A DNA stretch of 8,594 nt from Thermodesulfobacteriales bacterium (GCA_004525335.1 SPCL01000088.1:1-8594), one strand, 5' to 3'. Positions 1 to 6,505 are shown, counted from the stretch's first letter. A program made the numbers and translations. The notes: generated by a model from the sequence alone, not told the origin.

Positions 1-24
1 ACTATAAAATCATTAAAAACTCTT

Positions 25-45
25 AATTAGAAATCGTTTCTGATT
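25..45 (-). terminator. weak stem-loop downstream of ugd
   Basis: Arms AATTAGAAA (25-33) and TTTCTGATT (37-45) flank the 3-nt loop TCG. In minus-strand RNA one pair is a C-A mismatch; in plus-strand RNA it is a G-U wobble. A run of five T follows on the minus strand at 19-15. It lies just past the ugd stop (58-60). The stem is AT-rich, so this would be at best a weak intrinsic terminator. Confidence 0.25.
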
Positions 46-57
46 ATACAATAATTG

Positions 58-1362
58 TTAGTTGCCAATTCCTACCCCGACATACTTAATTCCAATCTTC
101 TTTAAAGTATCCGGGTTATATAAATTGCGCCCGTCAAAAATAACATTCCCATTCATTAATTCCTTTAGTTTTTGAAAGTCAGGCTGCCGGTACTCATTCC
201 ACTCTGTATTGATAACCAGCGCATCTGTGCCTTCACAGGCAGCATAGTTAGAAACGGCATAATTCACTTTATCTCCAAAATGAGCTTTCGTATTCTCGAT
301 TGCCACAGGATCATGAACAGTTACCGATGCTCCGGCTGAAAGCAGCTTTTCTATGATAAATAGCGAAGGGGCTTCTCTAATGTCATCCGTTTTAGGTTTA
401 AAAGAAATTCCCCAAATTGATATTTTTTTACTCTCAAGTTGTCCTTCAAAATAATTTTCAATTTTCTTCCAAAAGAGTTCCCTCTGTTTTGTGTTTACTT
501 CATCAGTAGCTCTGCAAATATGAAGCTCTGAGCCATATTCACTACCAATATTAATAAGAGCTTTGACATCCTTCGGAAAACAAGAACCTCCATATCCAAT
601 ACCGGGAAAGAGGAAATGACGCCCTATTCTATCATCAGAACCTATAGCGACTCTTACTTCTGAAATATTTGCGCCCACTACCTCACATAAATTAGCAATC
701 TCGTTCATAAAAGAAATTCTAGTAGCAAGCATTGCGTTGGCGGTATATTTGGCCAACTCAGAGGATCTGATCGATACCACAACAGCCCTGTCCATTGATC
801 TCATAAAGGGGGTGTAAAGTTCTTTTAAAATCTGAGCCGCAGATTCGTTGTCGACTCCAATTAAAACCCTGTCGGGTTTCATGAAGTCTTCTACCGCAGC
901 GCCCTCTTTTAAGAATTCGGGGTTTGAAGCTACATCAAACTTAATATCCGTAACCTTATTTATCTCATCACGTATCATCTCTGTAGTCCCGACTGGCACA
1001 GTGCTTTTTGTAACTATAACCTTGTAATCATCAAGGCTTTTTCCTATAGAGCTTGCGACATTTATAACAGCGCTGGTATCAGCAGAGCCATCTTCGTTTG
1101 GGGGAGTTCCTACGGCAATTAGCACTACCGACGAGTTTTTTACGGCGTAATCGAGATCAGTTGTAAAATGAAGACGCTCTTCTTTAATATTTTTTCTGAC
1201 AATATCTTCGAGCCCGGGTTCATAGAATGTAACATGCCCCTCTTTGAGACCGTTTATCTTCTCTTGATCAATATCTACACAAATTACGTTGTTTCCGCTA
1301 CCCGCTAAACAGGCTCCTGTAACTAATCCAACATATCCGGTTCCAATTACACTTATGTTCAT
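58..1362 (-). CDS. ugd: UDP-glucose 6-dehydrogenase
   Basis: Oxidises UDP-glucose to UDP-glucuronate with two NAD+, a cytoplasmic step supplying uronic acid for capsule, exopolysaccharide or LPS. The 434-residue length is normal for the family. Visible motifs are the N-terminal Rossmann loop GTGYVG (7-12) with Asp30 at the end of the second strand (CVDID), GTPP (85-88), the KSTVPVGT strand (119-126), NPEFLKEG (147-154), the central-helix SELAKYTANA (201-210) with Lys205, and the active-site GGSCFPKD (258-265) with nucleophile Cys261 and Asp265. The C-terminal UDP-binding domain follows, with SFKPKTDDIREAPS (320-333) and a DGRN motif near 410. The ATG is preceded by AGAGG (1370-1374) at 7-nt spacing. 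It lies 146 bp downstream of the response-regulator gene on the same strand, so it may be regulated by it or by its own promoter (inference). All key residues are present. Confidence 0.96.
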   Translation of the reverse strand: MNISVIGTGYVGLVTGACLAGSGNNVICVDIDQEKINGLKEGHVTFYEPGLEDIVRKNIKEERLHFTTDLDYAVKNSSVVLIAVGTPPNEDGSADTSAVINVASSIGKSLDDYKVIVTKSTVPVGTTEMIRDEINKVTDIKFDVASNPEFLKEGAAVEDFMKPDRVLIGVDNESAAQILKELYTPFMRSMDRAVVVSIRSSELAKYTANAMLATRISFMNEIANLCEVVGANISEVRVAIGSDDRIGRHFLFPGIGYGGSCFPKDVKALINIGSEYGSELHICRATDEVNTKQRELFWKKIENYFEGQLESKKISIWGISFKPKTDDIREAPSLFIIEKLLSAGASVTVHDPVAIENTKAHFGDKVNYAVSNYAACEGTDALVINTEWNEYRQPDFQKLKELMNGNVIFDGRNLYNPDTLKKIGIKYVGVGIGN

Positions 1363-1461
1363 AATTTAGCCTCTGATTTTTAAAAGCATACTAGCATATC
1401 ACGAAAAAATGAATTTAATACAAAGAAATCCTTACACATAAAAATCCAATCCCACATTTCT

Positions 1462-1470
1462 TGCTATAAT
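1462..1470 (+). promoter_or_regulatory. extended -10 motif facing the 3' end of the response-regulator gene
   Basis: TGCTATAAT is a full TATAAT with the TGn extension, on the plus strand in the gap between ugd and the response-regulator gene. No good -35 is seen at 16-18 bp. No plus-strand gene follows, so if used it would give RNA antisense to the regulator gene. It could equally be chance in AT-rich spacer. Confidence 0.25.
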
Positions 1471-1508
1471 CAATTTACTGCAGATTAAAGCCCTGAAGCA
1501 TAGTTGAA

Positions 1509-2192
1509 CTAGCTAATAAGACCGTTGCGAAATCCAAAGAGCATTAGTTCAGATCTGTTTTTGAGAGTGAGCTTTTTAAAAACTTTATATAGGTGAAACT
1601 TTACTGTTTTCTCACTTATATATAGTTCATCGGCAACCTCTTTATTAGTCATCCCGGTAAGAACTAATTTTATGATCTTGATTTCAGTCTCTGTTAAATC
1701 ATAAATCTGCCCCTTGAGATTAACTTCTTTAGTTGGATAAGTTGAACCATCAACAACTTTACCCATTAATTTTCTTTCGGCCCAAAGGTCCCCATCGTAG
1801 ACGGCTTTTACCGATTTTATTAGTTCTGAAGATTCTATGTCTTTGTGGACATAACCCCTTATACCTGAGCGTATTCCGTTTATTAACAAGTTCTCGCTAT
1901 AATTGCTGTCGATTAACAAAACAACTTTTGCGCTCTTGTTTTTTTTAACCAGGGTTAACATCTTCTTTAGATTCAAGCCCTTAACTTCCACATCAAGAAG
2001 CAAAATATCAAATTTATACTCTTTACAGGATTCTATTAAATCAATGAGTGTCGATACAGCAGAAACAACACCGATTTTTTTATCCTCTAATAGAAGTTTA
2101 GAAATACCTTCACCATATAATGGATAACAGCATGCTACTATTATGTTAATAGGTTTGAGTTCCTGCTTGGAAGGTCTTTTTTTCTCAGCCAC
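1509..2192 (-). CDS. NarL/FixJ-family response regulator with atypical receiver
   Basis: Probable DNA-binding transcription regulator of 227 residues. An N-terminal receiver domain spans about 15-135 and a LuxR-type helix-turn-helix about 163-222 (LTETEIKIIKLVLTG, then NKEVADELYISEKTVKFHL). The likely phospho-acceptor is Asp67 (ILLLD), with Ser96 and the conserved Lys117 (YVHKD). Oddly, where NarL-type receivers read DDHPL at the end of the first strand, this one reads CCYPL: Cys21-Cys22 replace the acidic pair that binds Mg2+. Phosphorylation may therefore be weak or absent. The start is GTG, with AGGT at 8 nt and an in-frame TAA three codons upstream that excludes a longer protein. No histidine kinase is adjacent. 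In three sampled 60-base lines the gene is only 25-37% G+C, below the lipoprotein gene. Its position upstream of ugd suggests, but does not show, control of polysaccharide genes. Confidence 0.9.
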   Translation of the reverse strand: MAEKKRPSKQELKPINIIVACCYPLYGEGISKLLLEDKKIGVVSAVSTLIDLIESCKEYKFDILLLDVEVKGLNLKKMLTLVKKNKSAKVVLLIDSNYSENLLINGIRSGIRGYVHKDIESSELIKSVKAVYDGDLWAERKLMGKVVDGSTYPTKEVNLKGQIYDLTETEIKIIKLVLTGMTNKEVADELYISEKTVKFHLYKVFKKLTLKNRSELMLFGFRNGLIS

Positions 2193-2203
2193 TTTGTATT
2201 ACC

Positions 2204-2213
2204 TGAGTACTCA
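2204..2213. promoter_or_regulatory. perfect 10-bp palindrome before the response-regulator start
   Basis: TGAGTACTCA is its own reverse complement and ends 11 bases before the GTG start at 2192, touching the AGGT ribosome-binding site. A dimeric regulator, possibly the gene's own product, could bind here and block expression. That is inference from position and symmetry only. Confidence 0.3.
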
Positions 2214-2268
2214 ATATTTTAAGCAATATAAGAATTTTCATATTACCATAGAAGTACAATTACAACAT

Positions 2269-2300
2269 ACTTTGGTATTAGACTCAAGGCATACTAAAGT
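2269..2300. repeat. 10-bp inverted repeat between lipoprotein and response-regulator genes
   Basis: Arms ACTTTGGTAT (2269-2278) and ATACTAAAGT (2291-2300) surround a 12-base loop. Nine of ten pairs are Watson-Crick; the tenth is a G-U wobble in plus-strand RNA and an A-C mismatch in minus-strand RNA. It begins 8 bases past the lipoprotein stop and 77 bases before the regulator start. There is no T-run after it on either strand, so it is not a classic terminator. It may be an operator or an mRNA-end stem. Confidence 0.5.
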
Positions 2301-2307
2301 TAGCTGA

Positions 2308-4377
2308 TCACTTTTGCGGGGGACCGATTAAAGGAGCCTGAACAGGTTTTGCAAGCCCTACAAATACCACAAGCGAGCGTCCGCCCGGGTTTTGCGCGAC
2401 TGCAAAAATCTCCCAGTTATTCGTAAGCCACACATTGCCCGACGGATCAATTTCAACTGCGGTATTACGCTTTAAACCGTCAAAGAAATATCCGCCATCA
2501 GGAGTGATAGGGTCTCCGGTTTCAAGACCTGGAGGACAGTTCTCTGTAGAGGCGCCGCACAATTGAGACACTGCGCTGCCCTGAAAATTCGATACCCATA
2601 CGTTGCCGTCCCCGTCCACTGCAATTCCCCAGGGTACTAAAAGACCGCCTCCTTTAAAAGGACCCGAGGGTGTGCCGTCCCCGCTTATCATAGTAACAGA
2701 AGCTTTGGGGCCAGTGAAAAAAGGATCCTCAGTCAGAGCAATGATGTCAATTAATGTAGGAACAGTCGTTCCGTCACAAATGATTTTGGTTATTCCGGAG
2801 TTCGCAATCCAGACATTTCCAAGAGTATCGGTCGCAGCACCCATCGGTAAAAATATTCCGGCTTCCTGCGCATCGTCACCAATCAGTGAATGGAGAAGAT
2901 TTCCCTCCTTATCAACAGCGATAACACTATTGCTCTCATTACCCGTTACCCAGGCGTTTCCCTTGGCATCAATAGCGATATCAAAGGGCTTTATAACAAG
3001 AGACTCACCCATATCGTCAAGCGGCTGTATGTTAAACGCAAGCTCTGGTTTTCCTTGTGGAAACTGCACCACGCTGTCGCTGCTGCAGCTGGCAATCCAG
3101 ATATTCCTGTCCCTGTCGGACACAACGCCCTGTGGCTGCTGTATGAGATTGCCGGCTCCCTTAAAACCGCCGGGATCGTCGCCTTCACTGTTAGGAGAGA
3201 TGGGCGTACCGTCAGGTGCAAATTTTGACACTGATTGTGATAGCTCCTCAAAATCAAGCGGGCAATTTGAGCCCTGAAAACCAAAGTTGCCCACCCATAC
3301 ATTGCCGTCCGGGTCAAGCGTAATTCCGTATCCTGCTCCATATAGACCGCCCCCCTGATATGGAGCACCCGGAGCGTCGTCACCCGTAGGAGTAAATTTA
3401 AGGACGTGGTCGTCTCCACAAACCACATCATCGGGGTCAACTGGACCTGGATTAAATATATAGTTGTTACATACCCATGCGTTTCCATCTGCGTCAAAAG
3501 CTATGTTACCTGGTCCGTCAAGCTCCATTCCGTTTCCTGTGTAGACCAGCGCAAGAGTCCAGGCGGTGATATCTATATCTGAAGCAAGCGCAGGGCTATA
3601 TATCGTTTCTTCTTGTGACAATTCAAAAAGCTCCTGCACGTTCTGCCACGGAAAACGGGCAATATTAGAAATAGCCCGAAGTGTATTTGCGGGTATTAAA
3701 CCGTTAGGAGTAGTTGCCAAATCAAAAAGAGTATCGCAGTTACTTTCTTCCCGAACGCAGGAAGCTAGCATGTTGGCAAGTGAATTAAAAGTGGCTCGAG
3801 TCGACGTGCTCGCCCCATTCGGAAGACCGTTGAGAAAATCACTCACATCGCCGTCTGAAAGGGTTACCAGGTTTTGAGCTATATCAGCTGCATTTTGAAG
3901 ACCTGGAAATGATCCGTCTATTCCTTCCAGAGTAAAGAATTGAGCCATTGTATAAGCTGTAGCAACTGTCGTTCTCTCGTTTATTACAACTTCAGCATCA
4001 AAAGGGATATCACGCATCATAGTTGCCAGTCTGACAAAATCCGAATCAGGTTCAATTCCACTAGTTGCTGTACCAGTTACACTGCTATCTGCTGTAATAT
4101 ATAAAATTGCTTCAGGATTAGTTGGAGCGTTGAATGAAATGCTGAAGAACCCCGTCTCATCAGTTTCTGCTACCCCCAGGATACTAATCCCAGTCTGCGT
4201 GCCACTACTACGAAGAGTTACAATCATTCCTTCAAGAGGCTGATTGCCACTTAAAACAAAACCGCTAATCTTATCTGGATTGTTGTCCGAAGAACATGAG
4301 AACATAAAAAGTCCTCCAGCTATTAGTGCAGTAACCAGGAATAAACTTAGGATTCTCAAACGAGAATTAGTTATCAT
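2308..4377 (-). CDS. secreted lipoprotein with regulatory-like beta-sandwich and NHL/Vgb-like beta-propeller
   Basis: A 689-residue envelope protein of unknown specific role. It opens with a type II signal peptide (hydrophobic 8-25, lipobox-like FMFSC, lipidated Cys28; Ser at +2). A carboxypeptidase-regulatory-like or CnaB-like sandwich follows (about 37-95, ISGFVLSGNQPLEGMIVTL), then a helical stretch (about 130-260). The rest has seven motifs resembling PxGIAxDxxGNVWVxN, near 286, 348, 413, 463, 510, 581 and 637, typical of NHL or streptogramin-lyase-like propellers. Cysteine pairs such as 206/214, 303/320 and 607/614 could form disulfides. I chose the ATG at 4377 because GGAGGAG (4384-4390) sits 6 nt upstream; an in-frame ATG at 4392 overlaps that site. 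No catalytic residues can be assigned; binding or surface scaffolding is a guess. Three of four sampled 60-base lines are 48-60% G+C, above the neighbouring regulator gene. Confidence 0.88.
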   Translation of the reverse strand: MITNSRLRILSLFLVTALIAGGLFMFSCSSDNNPDKISGFVLSGNQPLEGMIVTLRSSGTQTGISILGVAETDETGFFSISFNAPTNPEAILYITADSSVTGTATSGIEPDSDFVRLATMMRDIPFDAEVVINERTTVATAYTMAQFFTLEGIDGSFPGLQNAADIAQNLVTLSDGDVSDFLNGLPNGASTSTRATFNSLANMLASCVREESNCDTLFDLATTPNGLIPANTLRAISNIARFPWQNVQELFELSQEETIYSPALASDIDITAWTLALVYTGNGMELDGPGNIAFDADGNAWVCNNYIFNPGPVDPDDVVCGDDHVLKFTPTGDDAPGAPYQGGGLYGAGYGITLDPDGNVWVGNFGFQGSNCPLDFEELSQSVSKFAPDGTPISPNSEGDDPGGFKGAGNLIQQPQGVVSDRDRNIWIASCSSDSVVQFPQGKPELAFNIQPLDDMGESLVIKPFDIAIDAKGNAWVTGNESNSVIAVDKEGNLLHSLIGDDAQEAGIFLPMGAATDTLGNVWIANSGITKIICDGTTVPTLIDIIALTEDPFFTGPKASVTMISGDGTPSGPFKGGGLLVPWGIAVDGDGNVWVSNFQGSAVSQLCGASTENCPPGLETGDPITPDGGYFFDGLKRNTAVEIDPSGNVWLTNNWEIFAVAQNPGGRSLVVFVGLAKPVQAPLIGPPQK
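2416..3522 (-). repeat. seven propeller repeats within the lipoprotein gene
   Basis: Codons for residues 286-654 encode seven copies of a motif resembling [GP]xxIAxDxxGNxWVxN, spaced 62, 65, 50, 47, 71 and 56 residues apart. Conserved positions are Asp, Gly-Asn and Trp. The uneven spacing comes from loop insertions, several rich in Gly, Asp and Pro. Seven motifs fit a seven-bladed propeller, although NHL domains often have six blades; blade count is inferred. Confidence 0.75.
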
Positions 4378-4383
4378 AATCAA

Positions 4384-4390
4384 CTCCTCC
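4384..4390 (-). promoter_or_regulatory. strong ribosome-binding site deciding the lipoprotein start
   Basis: GGAGGAG lies 6 nt before the ATG at 4377-4375. The upstream in-frame ATG (4392-4390) overlaps the first base of this site, so it cannot use it. The start is therefore the second Met, which also gives a shorter, cleaner signal peptide. Confidence 0.85.
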
Positions 4391-4502
4391 ATTTAGATCA
4401 TGCAGATTAATTCATATTTCCTTAAACTATATTACAGGGACTTACTCTAAGATTTATAATCCTTTAATATTATTCAATCTCAGAGAATCTAATGCAAGTT
4501 TG

Positions 4503-4529
4503 AAAAAAATATCACTTAACCTGAAAGTG
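4503..4529 (-). terminator. possible intrinsic terminator at the end of dprA
   Basis: On the minus strand CACTT (4529-4525) can pair with AAGTG (4517-4513) around a 7-nt loop. The stem overlaps the dprA stop codon (4514-4512) and is followed by a run of seven T (4509-4503). The stem is only five pairs, so termination may be partial. Confidence 0.35.
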
Positions 4530-5387
4530 CTTACCCGGAAGCTGGGCAATGTAATCATTTAGCTCAAGTGAAAGTAAGATAGAGAGTAGGTTTGAAGACT
4601 CTATGCCGGTCAATCTTATTATTTCATCTATGTGGAGTGGTTGTTTATTCAGAACCGAGAATACTTCTTTTTGGTTTTGGGTGAGGGAGGTTGCAATTTT
4701 TTCTAGCCTATCCTCTTCGAATAAACCTGGGCTATGTAAGTTTCTTAAACTATCTATCTCACTTACTATATCATCCACCGTCTCTACAAGCTTAGCCCTT
4801 TTTTTGATAAGCCAGTTTGTACCGCGGCTAAGTTTCTTCGTAACATCACCCGGGACCGCAAGAACTTCTTTATTCTGATCAAGAGCAAAAGAAGCGCTAA
4901 TAAGTGAGCCACTCTTCTCAGAAGCCTGAACGACAACTACCCCTAACGATAGCCCGCTAATTATTCTATTTCTTCTTGGGAAGTTTTGTGCGACTGGAGG
5001 TGTTCCCAAATTAAATTCTGATATTACAGCCCCGTTTTGAGACACTGATTTATATAGATCCTTATTTTCTGGAGGATATATGTGATCAAGCCCACATCCC
5101 AACACGCCTATTGTGCGCCCACCATGCTTAATTGCTTCTGATTGAGCAATGGAATCTATACCTCGGGCCAAACCGCTAACTATTGTGACTCCCATTGAAA
5201 CAAGCTCGGCGGAAAGGGTTTCGGTAATCGTTCTACCATAGCGATCTGGAACCCTACTACCAACTATGGCTATCGAGAGCATATCCTGCTCCAGAATTTC
5301 TCCCTTTATATAAAGAAGTGGGGGCGGATTGCAAGTCTGCAATAACGAAGGCGGAAATTCAGGAGCATCTAGAGTAAGTAAATTCAT
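4512..5387 (-). CDS. dprA: DprA/Smf DNA-processing protein, Rossmann and winged-helix part (frame 2)
   Basis: DprA binds incoming single-stranded DNA and loads RecA in natural transformation; many non-competent bacteria also carry it. This 291-residue frame holds the Rossmann-like core: IAIVGSR (39-45), SGLARGIDSIAQ (71-82), GVLGCGLDHIYPPEN (94-108), ISEFNLGTPP (122-131), NFPRRNRIISGLS (135-147), SGSLISASFA (159-168), AVPGDV (177-182), with GTNWLI (189-194). A C-terminal winged-helix-like domain follows (about 235-291). The N-terminal helical domain is missing from this frame but is encoded in the overlapping frame at 5617-5384. The ATG overlaps that frame's stop as ATGA, with five G directly before it and no properly spaced ribosome-binding site. 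The codons from MNLLTLDAPEFPPSLL onward match what normally continues inside an intact DprA, so the ATG is probably an internal Met. A frameshift is likely; coupled translation is the alternative. Confidence 0.9.
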   Translation of the reverse strand: MNLLTLDAPEFPPSLLQTCNPPPLLYIKGEILEQDMLSIAIVGSRVPDRYGRTITETLSAELVSMGVTIVSGLARGIDSIAQSEAIKHGGRTIGVLGCGLDHIYPPENKDLYKSVSQNGAVISEFNLGTPPVAQNFPRRNRIISGLSLGVVVVQASEKSGSLISASFALDQNKEVLAVPGDVTKKLSRGTNWLIKKRAKLVETVDDIVSEIDSLRNLHSPGLFEEDRLEKIATSLTQNQKEVFSVLNKQPLHIDEIIRLTGIESSNLLSILLSLELNDYIAQLPGKHFQVK

Positions 5388-5617
5388 CCCCCATTTTCAA
5401 TCTTTTCTAATTCCTGATCTACTCTTTCCCAATCATTAAAACTTTTTATAGCCTCAGCATTCTTGGCCCCAATCCCCTCTATTTGAGCCAACTCTTTCTT
5501 TGAGGCTTCAAATATATTTTTGACATTAGAAAACTTAGTAAGGAGGTTGCGAATTAATACGATCCCCACTCCATTTACCATGCTTAGTGCAATCCAATAC
5601 TTCCAGTCTTCTCTCAT
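5384..5617 (-). CDS. dprA: DprA N-terminal domain (frame 1 of the interrupted gene)
   Basis: A 77-residue frame with the N-terminal helical (SAM/HhH-like) domain of DprA: ALSMVNGVGIVLIRNLLTKF (10-29) and the helix-hairpin-helix-like IEGIGAKNAEAI (47-58). It ends in ELEKIENGG and a TGA that overlaps the ATG of the next frame by four bases. The last codons read AAT GGG GGA TGA. One extra G in the tract at 5388-5392 would give AAT GGG GGG ATG and join the two frames into 368 residues, a usual length for long-form DprA such as Smf. The start ATG has no clear Shine-Dalgarno site; the spacing to the conserved ALSxVxGxG motif is normal for the family. On its own this fragment is not expected to bind DNA as DprA does. 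Confidence 0.82.
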   Translation of the reverse strand: MREDWKYWIALSMVNGVGIVLIRNLLTKFSNVKNIFEASKKELAQIEGIGAKNAEAIKSFNDWERVDQELEKIENGG

Positions 5618-5627
5618 ATCGTCAAAA

Positions 5628-5657
5628 GTATTAACCTTAAATGTATGGGGCAGTCAA
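5628..5657 (-). promoter_or_regulatory. candidate dprA promoter close to the start codon
   Basis: TTGACT (5657-5652) matches the -35 consensus at 5 of 6, followed after 18 bp by TAATAC (5633-5628), a poor -10 at 3 of 6. Transcription would begin about 3 bases before the ATG at 5617, giving an almost leaderless message. This fits the lack of a ribosome-binding site. Confidence 0.3.
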
Positions 5658-5670
5658 GAAATAAATCATT

Positions 5671-5698
5671 AATTATAGATTTGCGGCGCCCTATAATT
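5671..5698. repeat. perfect 8-bp inverted repeat at the end of the thiamine-binding gene
   Basis: AATTATAG (5671-5678) and CTATAATT (5691-5698) are exact reverse complements flanking a GC-rich 12-base centre containing GGCGCC. One arm includes the stop codon of the gene at 5691-5981. A T-rich but broken stretch follows on the minus strand. It may act as a weak terminator or protect the mRNA end. Confidence 0.4.
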
Positions 5699-5981
5699 TC
5701 TCTTCCAAACTGATCATCTTGCCTTCCATTGTGTAGGGCTTGTCCGTCCTCTCACTTATCCTAATCGATGTGCTAATACGCTCAACCCCCATCTTTTTAA
5801 GCTCGTCATGACATTTCTTGACCAAGGGAGTTATATCGTCCCAATCACATTCTATATTCGTAGCCATTGAATGTGATTCATACTTGAGCCCACTTTCTTT
5901 AATAACTCTCATTACGCACGCAACGTACTTAGATAACGAAGCCCCTACACCAATTGGTATAATGCTTAATTCAATAATCAT
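5691..5981 (-). CDS. MTH1187/YqgV-family thiamine-binding protein
   Basis: A 96-residue cytoplasmic protein of the thiamine-binding domain family (PF01910, formerly DUF77). Family members form small alpha/beta oligomers and some bind thiamine; the physiological role is unsettled. Matching features are the opening strand MIIELSIIPIGVGASLSKYV (1-20, family pattern IPxGxGxSxSxYV), ESGLKYESHSMATNIECDWD (29-48) and the closing segment SERTDKPYTMEGKMISLE (76-93). The length is full for the family. The start is supported by GGAGGT (5991-5986) at 4 nt before the ATG. The gene is divergent from the YjbQ gene across 110 bp, and both families are connected to thiamine, so shared control is possible. No TPP riboswitch elements are seen in that gap. 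Confidence 0.88.
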   Translation of the reverse strand: MIIELSIIPIGVGASLSKYVACVMRVIKESGLKYESHSMATNIECDWDDITPLVKKCHDELKKMGVERISTSIRISERTDKPYTMEGKMISLEEKL

Positions 5982-6030
5982 CTGAACCTCCGGAGTTAAA
6001 GATACTAAAATAGAAGAAGCCTTTTCTTAA

Positions 6031-6060
6031 TAGACAAGACTCGCTACTCTCTAATAATAT
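6031..6060 (+). promoter_or_regulatory. candidate yjbQ promoter
   Basis: TAGACA (6031-6036, 5 of 6 to TTGACA) and TAATAT (6055-6060, 4 of 6) are separated by 18 bp. The start site would fall near 6067, leaving about 25 bases of leader that contain the AAAGGGG ribosome-binding site (6077-6083). The complement of the -35, TTGTCT, could serve the divergent gene. Confidence 0.35.
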
Positions 6061-6091
6061 CAGACTTTATTATCTCAAAGGGGAATAAATC

Positions 6092-6505
6092 ATGAAAAGC
6101 TTTACAGAGTACTTGTGGTTCAACACTGAACATAAGCGCGAGATGGTGCATATTACTGACACCATCAGAACTATTGTGGATAAAAGCGGGGTGCAGGAGG
6201 GTTTTGTATTAGTTTCCGCTATGCATATAACGGCTGCAGTTTATGTAAACGACCTTGAAGGAGGCTTAATTCAAGACATATGGGAATGGCTTGAGGGGCT
6301 CGCCCCATTCAGAAACGATTATAGACACCATCAGACAGGTGAAGATAACGGTGACGCGCATTTAAAAAATTTGATTATGCACCATCAGGTGATTGTGCCT
6401 ATCACTAAGGGAAAACTCGACCTTGGCCCATGGCAGAGAGTTTTTTATGCAGAGTTTGACGGCGGTAGAAGGAAAAGAGTTGTTGTTAAGGTTTTAGGTG
6501 AATAG
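6092..6505 (+). CDS. yjbQ: YjbQ/UPF0047-family protein (secondary thiamine-phosphate synthase family)
   Basis: A full-length 137-residue YjbQ-family protein, a compact cytoplasmic beta-rich fold. Members are annotated as secondary thiamine-phosphate synthase because E. coli YjbQ has weak activity of that kind; the true role is uncertain. Visible family features are MKSFTEYLWF at the start, AMHITAAVYVND (43-54), WEWLEGLAP (64-72), the metal or substrate-site-like NGDAHLKNLIM (86-96), GKLDLGPWQRVFYAEFDGGRRKR (107-129) and the final VVVKVLGE. The ATG has AAAGGGG (6077-6083) 8 nt upstream. The DUF1285 gene follows on the same strand 43 bp later but has its own -10 element. The divergent thiamine-binding gene gives a thiamine-flavoured context. 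Confidence 0.92.
   Translation: MKSFTEYLWFNTEHKREMVHITDTIRTIVDKSGVQEGFVLVSAMHITAAVYVNDLEGGLIQDIWEWLEGLAPFRNDYRHHQTGEDNGDAHLKNLIMHHQVIVPITKGKLDLGPWQRVFYAEFDGGRRKRVVVKVLGE

Noticed and set aside
2603..3277. 224-residue open frame on the plus strand inside the lipoprotein gene
   Set aside because: It is antisense to the clear propeller repeats, shows no domain or ribosome-binding site, and its Ser/Pro-rich sequence is what the opposite strand of Gly/Asp-rich codons gives.
2991..3497. 168-residue open frame on the minus strand in another frame of the lipoprotein gene
   Set aside because: Its low-complexity Thr/Arg/Leu sequence has no recognisable motif and overlaps the true frame entirely.
4378..4392. 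ATG at 4392 as start of the lipoprotein
   Set aside because: The codon overlaps the GGAGGAG ribosome-binding site that serves the next in-frame ATG at 4377.
4455..4460. TATAAT on the plus strand between the lipoprotein and dprA genes
   Set aside because: There is no -35 at a useful distance, no TGn extension and no plus-strand gene downstream; likely chance in AT-rich spacer.
4478..4483. CTGAGA on the minus strand upstream of the lipoprotein gene as a TPP riboswitch (THI box) core
   Set aside because: The other conserved parts of the riboswitch (GAACCTGA and the distal GG-rich arm) are absent, and the downstream gene is not a thiamine gene.
5384..5395. Programmed -1 frameshift signal in dprA
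   Set aside because: The bases T GGG GGA are not a standard X XXY YYZ heptamer in the right phase, the P-site re-pairing would be TGG against GGG, and no downstream pseudoknot is evident. Kept only as one option in the dprA finding.
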